Shown here: positions 6,032 through 9,269 of the stretch, piece after piece | Layout of the letters: each line of letters starts with the position of its first letter | Numbering within the stretch: the first letter of the stretch is position 1 | DNA from: JANNGZ01 sp031404155 | GTDB taxonomy: Bacteria > Pseudomonadota > Gammaproteobacteria > Burkholderiales > Burkholderiaceae_C | Assembly (NCBI GenBank): GCA_031404155.1 | Contig: JANNGZ010000226.1 | Location: 1 to 9,269 of the forward strand | Direction: 5' to 3' | Length of the DNA: 9,269 nucleotides | The notes under the pieces: model-generated | The model's database searches: none | Told to the model about the DNA's origin: nothing | Seen by the model: the letters and a program-made list of their open reading frames with translations, nothing else | Position numbers and translations under genes: made by a program

Positions 6032-6985
6032 GCAGTTTTCTCCGTTTTGATCTGGAAGCCCGCGCGCGGGAAATGCACATGCAGGGTGCCGGCGCGCTCG
6101 TCGGCGCGGCGGATCACCACCTCGTGTTCGGTGAGGCCCACCAGCACGCCGGCTACCGGGTCCATGCCGTAGTCGGTGGCACTCACGGTCACTGCCGCGC
6201 CCGGCTCGAAGCCCAAGCCAGCGGCCACCGCTGTAGGCGCATGGGCGCTGGCGCCGGCGGCGATCGCGATCGCCTGAGCGCTGGCTATCCTTTGCTGCCG
6301 ACCATGGCCGATCGCGAGCACGCGGTCGAGCCAGCGATTCAGATGAGCGTGCGGCTCGAGGATGCCCGCCACCGGCGCGGCGCGGCGGATGAACCAGAGG
6401 CAGTGCGCCACCGAGAAGTCGGCGATCGAGAGCGTGTCGCCGAGCAGCGCATCGCGGCCGCTGGCCTGCTGCGCCTCGACCTGCGAGTTCAACGCCGCGA
6501 GATGGGCCTTGAGTTGCACCGTGGCATCCGCCCAGGGTGATGCGGCGCATGCCCGCGGTGAAGCCGGCACGGTCGGCGGCAAAGGCCTTCATGCCCTCGG
6601 GCGGCGTGCCGGCGAAGATCGCCTGCGCACCGGCGGGCTGCATCACGTAGGGAATCATGGTCCAGAACAGCGTGCTGTCGGCCCAGTGGGCGAGCTGCTG
6701 CGCGAGCGGCGCGCTCGGCGGGTAGAGCGTGGGCTGCGGCGCGCGTGACTCGAGCAGCCGCGCGATCAACGCCGTGTCGCAATAGATGTCGGCGCCGACC
6801 TGCATGAACGGCGTCTTGCGGTAGCCACCGGTGAGCGCGATCACATCGGGCTTGGGGTTGATGATCGGCACCATCACCGACTGCCAGGCCAGGCCCTTGT
6901 GGCCGAGCATCAGGCGCACCTTTTCGGAGAACGGCGAGGTGGCGTAGTGGTGCAGGATCAGGTCGGAGGAACTCGAATCGGGCAT
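6028..6985 (-). pseudogene. Glutathione S-transferase-like protein with C-terminal extension, single-base frameshift
   Basis: The N-terminal thioredoxin-like domain begins at ATG 6985-6983: LILHHYATSPFSEKVRLMLG (residues 9-28), the cis-proline loop GYRKTPFMQVG (54-64) and DTALIARLLE. The all-helical C-terminal domain continues in another frame from WADATVQLKAHLAAL through DTLSIADFSVAHCLWFIRR (the GST folding motif) to the stop at 6030-6028. The switch sits in a run of three C on the coding strand (6535-6537). Removing one base joins GMRRIT to WADATV and gives about 318 residues. The last 70 or so (GFEPGAAVTVSATDYGMDPVAGVLVG...) form a strand-rich extension beyond a normal 200-230-residue GST. 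It lies between the AidB-like and SDR genes, with ATGA overlap to the SDR. Likely glutathione-dependent conjugation or isomerisation, substrate unknown. The frameshift may be real decay or a homopolymer read error. Confidence 0.82.
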
Positions 6986-6992
6986 CGGCAGC

Positions 6993-7039
6993 TTTCAGTG
7001 CGGTGATCGGTGGGGTGATCGGTGTAGGTTTCAGTGCGG
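6993..7039. repeat. Nested short direct repeats between the acyl-CoA dehydrogenase and GST genes
   Basis: The 11-mer TTTCAGTGCGG occurs at 6993-7003 and 7029-7039 and brackets two near-tandem copies of GGTGATCGGTG (7002-7012 and 7014-7024). The repeats fill the 45-base spacer and include the stop codon of the acyl-CoA dehydrogenase. They look like a local duplication. No promoter or terminator shape is obvious. Confidence 0.6.
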
Positions 7040-8701
7040 CATCGCGCGTTGAAGAATTTCGTCGCACCCGGTGCCCGCGGGCAGCAGGCCGAAGACGTCG
7101 TTGCCGGCTTCGAAGCGTGACGCGCAGAAGGCACTGAACACCGCGTCGGTGGCGTGCTGGCGCAGCAGCGCGGCCTGCACCGCCAGCGCCACGTCGCGGG
7201 CCAGGCGCCGCGCCTGCGCTTCTTCGGTGACGCCGTCGACACGCCCGGGCAACGAGGCAATCAAGCGGTCGAGCGCGGCATGCTCGCCGCGCACCGGCGC
7301 GAGTTCGGCGGCGAGCGCGGCGGCCACGTCGGCGCCGCGCAGCGCGCGCAGCAGGTCCAGCGCCATGATGTTACCCGCGCCTTCCCAGATCGAGTTCAGC
7401 GGCATCTCGCGGTAGATGCGGGCCATCGTGCCCTCGCCGCCCTCTTCTACATAGCCGTTGCCGCCGAGGCATTCCATCGCCTCCTGCGCAAAGTGGCTGC
7501 CGCGTTTGCAGACCCAGAACTTGGCGATCGGGGTCAGCACTCGGCGCATCACCTGTTCATGACCGGCATCGGGGGCGTCGATTCCGTTCTCGGTGCGGTC
7601 GATCGCACGCGCCAGGCGCAGCGCCAAGGCCGTGGCGGCTTCGCTCTCCAGCGCCAGGTCGGCGAGCACGTTTTTCATCAAGGGCTGCTCGGCGAGCGTT
7701 TTGCCGAACGCCTTGCGCTGGCGGGTGTGGTGCAGCGCCAGCGCCAGCGCGCCGCGCATCAGGCCCGAGGTGCCGAGCGCGCAGTCGAGCCGGGTCAGCG
7801 CGCCCATCGCCAGGATCTGCGGCACGCCACGGCCCTCCTCGCCGACGAGCCAGGCCTGTGCGTCAATGAACTCCGCCTCGCTGCTGGCGTTGGCGCAGTT
7901 GCCGAGCTTGTCCTTCAGGCGCTGGATGCGCATCGGATTGATGCTGCCGTCCGGCAGCCAGCGCGGCAGGAAAAAACACGACAGGCCCGCGGGCGATTGC
8001 GCCAGCACCAGGAAGGCGTCGCACATCGGTGCCGAGAGGAACCATTTGTGGCCGGTGATGCGGAACCGGCGCCCCCAGGCGTCCGCGCCGTCGGCCTCGG
8101 CGCGGGTGGTGTTGGCGCGCACGTCCGAGCCGCCCTGCTTCTCGGTCATGCCCATGCCCATCGTCAGCCCGCTCTTGCCGCTGAAGGGCATGAAGCGGGC
8201 GTCGTAGGCGGTGCTCGCGAGCCCCGGGCTGCACAGCGCGTGGACCGCGGCGTTGTCGCGCAGTGCCGGGGTGACCGCATAGGTCATCGACACCGGGCAG
8301 AGCACCGAGGGCTCGAGCTCGGTGAAGAGCATGAAGGCCGCCGCGCGCTGAACATGCGCTCCGGCGCCCAGCGACCAGGGCGTGCCGTGCAGGCCGTGGC
8401 GCAATGCGGCGCCGAGCAGCAGGTGGTAGCTGGGGTGGAACTCGACTGTGTCGCTGCGGTGGCCGACACGGTCATGCGTGCGCAACTGCGGCTTGTGCAG
8501 GTTGGCCAGGCGCGCATGGCTGAGCATTTCGGCCGAGCCGAACTCGGCGCCCATCGCTTCGAAGCGCGGCGCATCGAAGCCGGGCAGGTTGAAGCGCAGC
8601 GCGTCCTGCAACGGCCGGTTCGCGGCGAAGAGGTTCACATCGGCCAGCGGCGTGCTCTGGTTGAAGACTTCGTGCGTGTCGATGCTGCTGACGCTGCTCA
8701 T
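7031..8701 (-). CDS. aidB: AidB-type acyl-CoA dehydrogenase
   Basis: The protein has 556 residues, against about 540 for E. coli AidB. The ATG at 8701-8699 overlaps the upstream stop as ATGA. The order of features is that of the AidB branch of FAD-dependent acyl-CoA dehydrogenases: an N-terminal extension (FNQSTPLADVNLFAANRPL), LTMGMGMTEKQGGSDVRANT (about 179-198, flavin contacts), ITGHKWFLSAPMCDAFLVLAQ (215-235), RLKDKLGNCANASSEAEF, the QRKAFGKTL segment (328-336), ECLGGNGYVEEGGEGTMARIYREMPL (410-435) and SIWEGAGNIMALDLLRAL (437-454), then a helical C-terminal part. E. coli AidB is induced by alkylation damage, binds DNA and has weak isovaleryl-CoA dehydrogenase activity. Many relatives in operons like this one are more likely metabolic. 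Neighbouring CurA-like, GST and SDR genes favour a catabolic or detoxifying role. The symbol marks the subfamily, not proven DNA-repair function. Confidence 0.92.
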   Translation of the reverse strand: MSSVSSIDTHEVFNQSTPLADVNLFAANRPLQDALRFNLPGFDAPRFEAMGAEFGSAEMLSHARLANLHKPQLRTHDRVGHRSDTVEFHPSYHLLLGAALRHGLHGTPWSLGAGAHVQRAAAFMLFTELEPSVLCPVSMTYAVTPALRDNAAVHALCSPGLASTAYDARFMPFSGKSGLTMGMGMTEKQGGSDVRANTTRAEADGADAWGRRFRITGHKWFLSAPMCDAFLVLAQSPAGLSCFFLPRWLPDGSINPMRIQRLKDKLGNCANASSEAEFIDAQAWLVGEEGRGVPQILAMGALTRLDCALGTSGLMRGALALALHHTRQRKAFGKTLAEQPLMKNVLADLALESEAATALALRLARAIDRTENGIDAPDAGHEQVMRRVLTPIAKFWVCKRGSHFAQEAMECLGGNGYVEEGGEGTMARIYREMPLNSIWEGAGNIMALDLLRALRGADVAAALAAELAPVRGEHAALDRLIASLPGRVDGVTEEAQARRLARDVALAVQAALLRQHATDAVFSAFCASRFEAGNDVFGLLPAGTGCDEILQRAMPH

Positions 8702-9144
8702 GATGCGGGCCTCCACATCTGCAAATGCGGGATGCCGTCCTCCTGATATTCGGCGCCCACCGGCTGAAAACCAAGCCCGGCATAGAAGCGCGCCAGGCGC
8801 GCCTGCGCGCTGATGCGGATGCCTTGGCCGGGCCAGGCCTGCGTGCAACGCGCGATGCCCTCGATCATCAACGCACGGCCCAGGCCGGTGCCACGAACTT
8901 CCGGCGCGGTGACCACCCGGCCGATCGACGGTTCGGGGTACTTCACACCCGGGTCCACCACGCGCAAGTAGGCTTGCAGCGCGCCCGCTTTTTCGCGGCC
9001 GAGCAGGTGCCAGCACTGGACGTCCACTCCGTCGGGGTCGAGGTAGGGGCCCTGTTCGAGAATAAACACCCGAGCCCGCAGGGCGAGCGCGTCGTACAGG
9101 GCGTGCACGCCCAGACCATCGAAGCGGGACCAGGAAAACCTCAA
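8698..9144 (-). CDS. elaA: ElaA-type GNAT acetyltransferase
   Basis: The protein has 148 residues and aligns by eye along its whole length with ElaA: LYDALALRARVFILEQG, PYLDPDGVDVQCWHLLG, IGRVVTAPEVRGTGLGRALM (the acetyl-CoA-binding loop R-G-x-G-x-G), ISAQARLARFYAGLGFQPVG and the characteristic YQEDGIPHLQM end. The start is TTG at 9144-9142, chosen because it overlaps the stop of the preceding oxidoreductase (TTGA) and gives the normal N-terminus RFSWSRFDGLGVHALY. No upstream ATG is possible without deep overlap. The 3' end overlaps the next start (ATGA). ElaA proteins are GNAT acetyltransferases whose substrate is not firmly established. Translation probably depends on ribosomes finishing the upstream gene. 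Confidence 0.9.
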   Translation of the reverse strand: MRFSWSRFDGLGVHALYDALALRARVFILEQGPYLDPDGVDVQCWHLLGREKAGALQAYLRVVDPGVKYPEPSIGRVVTAPEVRGTGLGRALMIEGIARCTQAWPGQGIRISAQARLARFYAGLGFQPVGAEYQEDGIPHLQMWRPAS

Positions 9145-9269
9145 ACGAGTTTCACCAGTTGTTTGCCGAAGTTGCGGCCCTTGAGCAAACCGAGGAAGGC
9201 TTCGGGTGCGTTCTCCAGCCCCTGGGCCACCGACTCGCGGTACTTGAGTTTGCCGGTGGCCACGAGCGT
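9141..9269 (-). CDS. C-terminus of a CurA-type NADP-dependent oxidoreductase (MDR superfamily), partial
   Basis: Only the last 42 residues are in the window, ending TGA at 9143-9141. They read LVATGKLKYRESVAQGLENA, then PEAFLGLLKGRNFGKQLVKLV. This closely matches the end of the CurA/YncB and leukotriene B4 12-hydroxydehydrogenase-like family (GLENxPxxFxGLLxGxNxGKxxxxV). Members use NADPH to reduce the double bond of enones and enals. It is the first gene visible in the minus-strand operon; the promoter and most of the gene lie beyond the right edge. The stop overlaps the TTG start of the ElaA-type gene. Confidence 0.88.
   Translation of the reverse strand, partial: TLVATGKLKYRESVAQGLENAPEAFLGLLKGRNFGKQLVKLV

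Noticed and set aside
7154..8746. Open frame of 530 codons on the + strand
   Set aside because: It is antisense to the AidB-like gene, whose motifs are unmistakable, and its translation is low-complexity without a domain.
1..9269. CRISPR array, tRNA or rRNA genes, phage or defence modules
   Set aside because: I saw no regularly spaced repeats, no cloverleaf with conserved T-loop bases, no rRNA segments, and no phage or known defence-system proteins on either strand.

Overview
The window is GC-rich with dense, short-spaced genes. Its protein families and codon use suggest a betaproteobacterium of the order Burkholderiales. This is an inference from overall character, since no rRNA or other marker gene is present. 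The sequence has two differently organised halves.

The left half (about 1-4560) is a patchwork. It opens with the 3' nine-tenths of a UxaA-family (altronate/galactarate-type) sugar-acid dehydratase on the + strand. A 366-base gap follows. On the minus strand this gap seems to hold the 3' remnant of a group II intron: a domain V-like hairpin preceded by what looks like the C-terminus of an intron-encoded reverse transcriptase. Next come a complete isochorismatase-like cysteine hydrolase and a small three-helix membrane protein on the + strand. After these is a GNAT acetyltransferase gene that is broken twice, by a one-base frameshift and by an IS110-family insertion. The IS110 transposase (minus strand) carries an in-place deletion of about 8 bp that removes a conserved motif and shifts the frame. 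The long non-coding end of the element contains two adjacent hairpins, the expected position and form of the guide (bridge/seek) RNA of IS110 elements. Joining the two flanks at a shared TGGT restores the reading frame of the acetyltransferase.

The right half (4573-9269) is one tightly packed minus-strand operon. In transcription order it encodes a CurA-type NADPH-dependent oxidoreductase (C-terminus only), an ElaA-type GNAT acetyltransferase, an AidB-type acyl-CoA dehydrogenase, a glutathione S-transferase-like protein (frameshifted), a classical short-chain dehydrogenase and an ASCH-domain protein. Three junctions are 4-base stop/start overlaps (TTGA, ATGA, ATGA), so translational coupling is likely. 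The promoter lies beyond the right edge. The enzymes fit together as an oxidoreductive route for an acyl-CoA or carbonyl compound, perhaps with detoxification, but the substrate cannot be read from the sequence.

The most notable points are the IS110 insertion with its candidate guide RNA and reconstructable target, the group II intron remnant, and three separate frameshifts that could be real gene decay or, for the two single-base ones, sequencing errors. I see no wholly new system. The conserved-looking AidB-like/GST/SDR/ASCH operon is the least characterised assembly.
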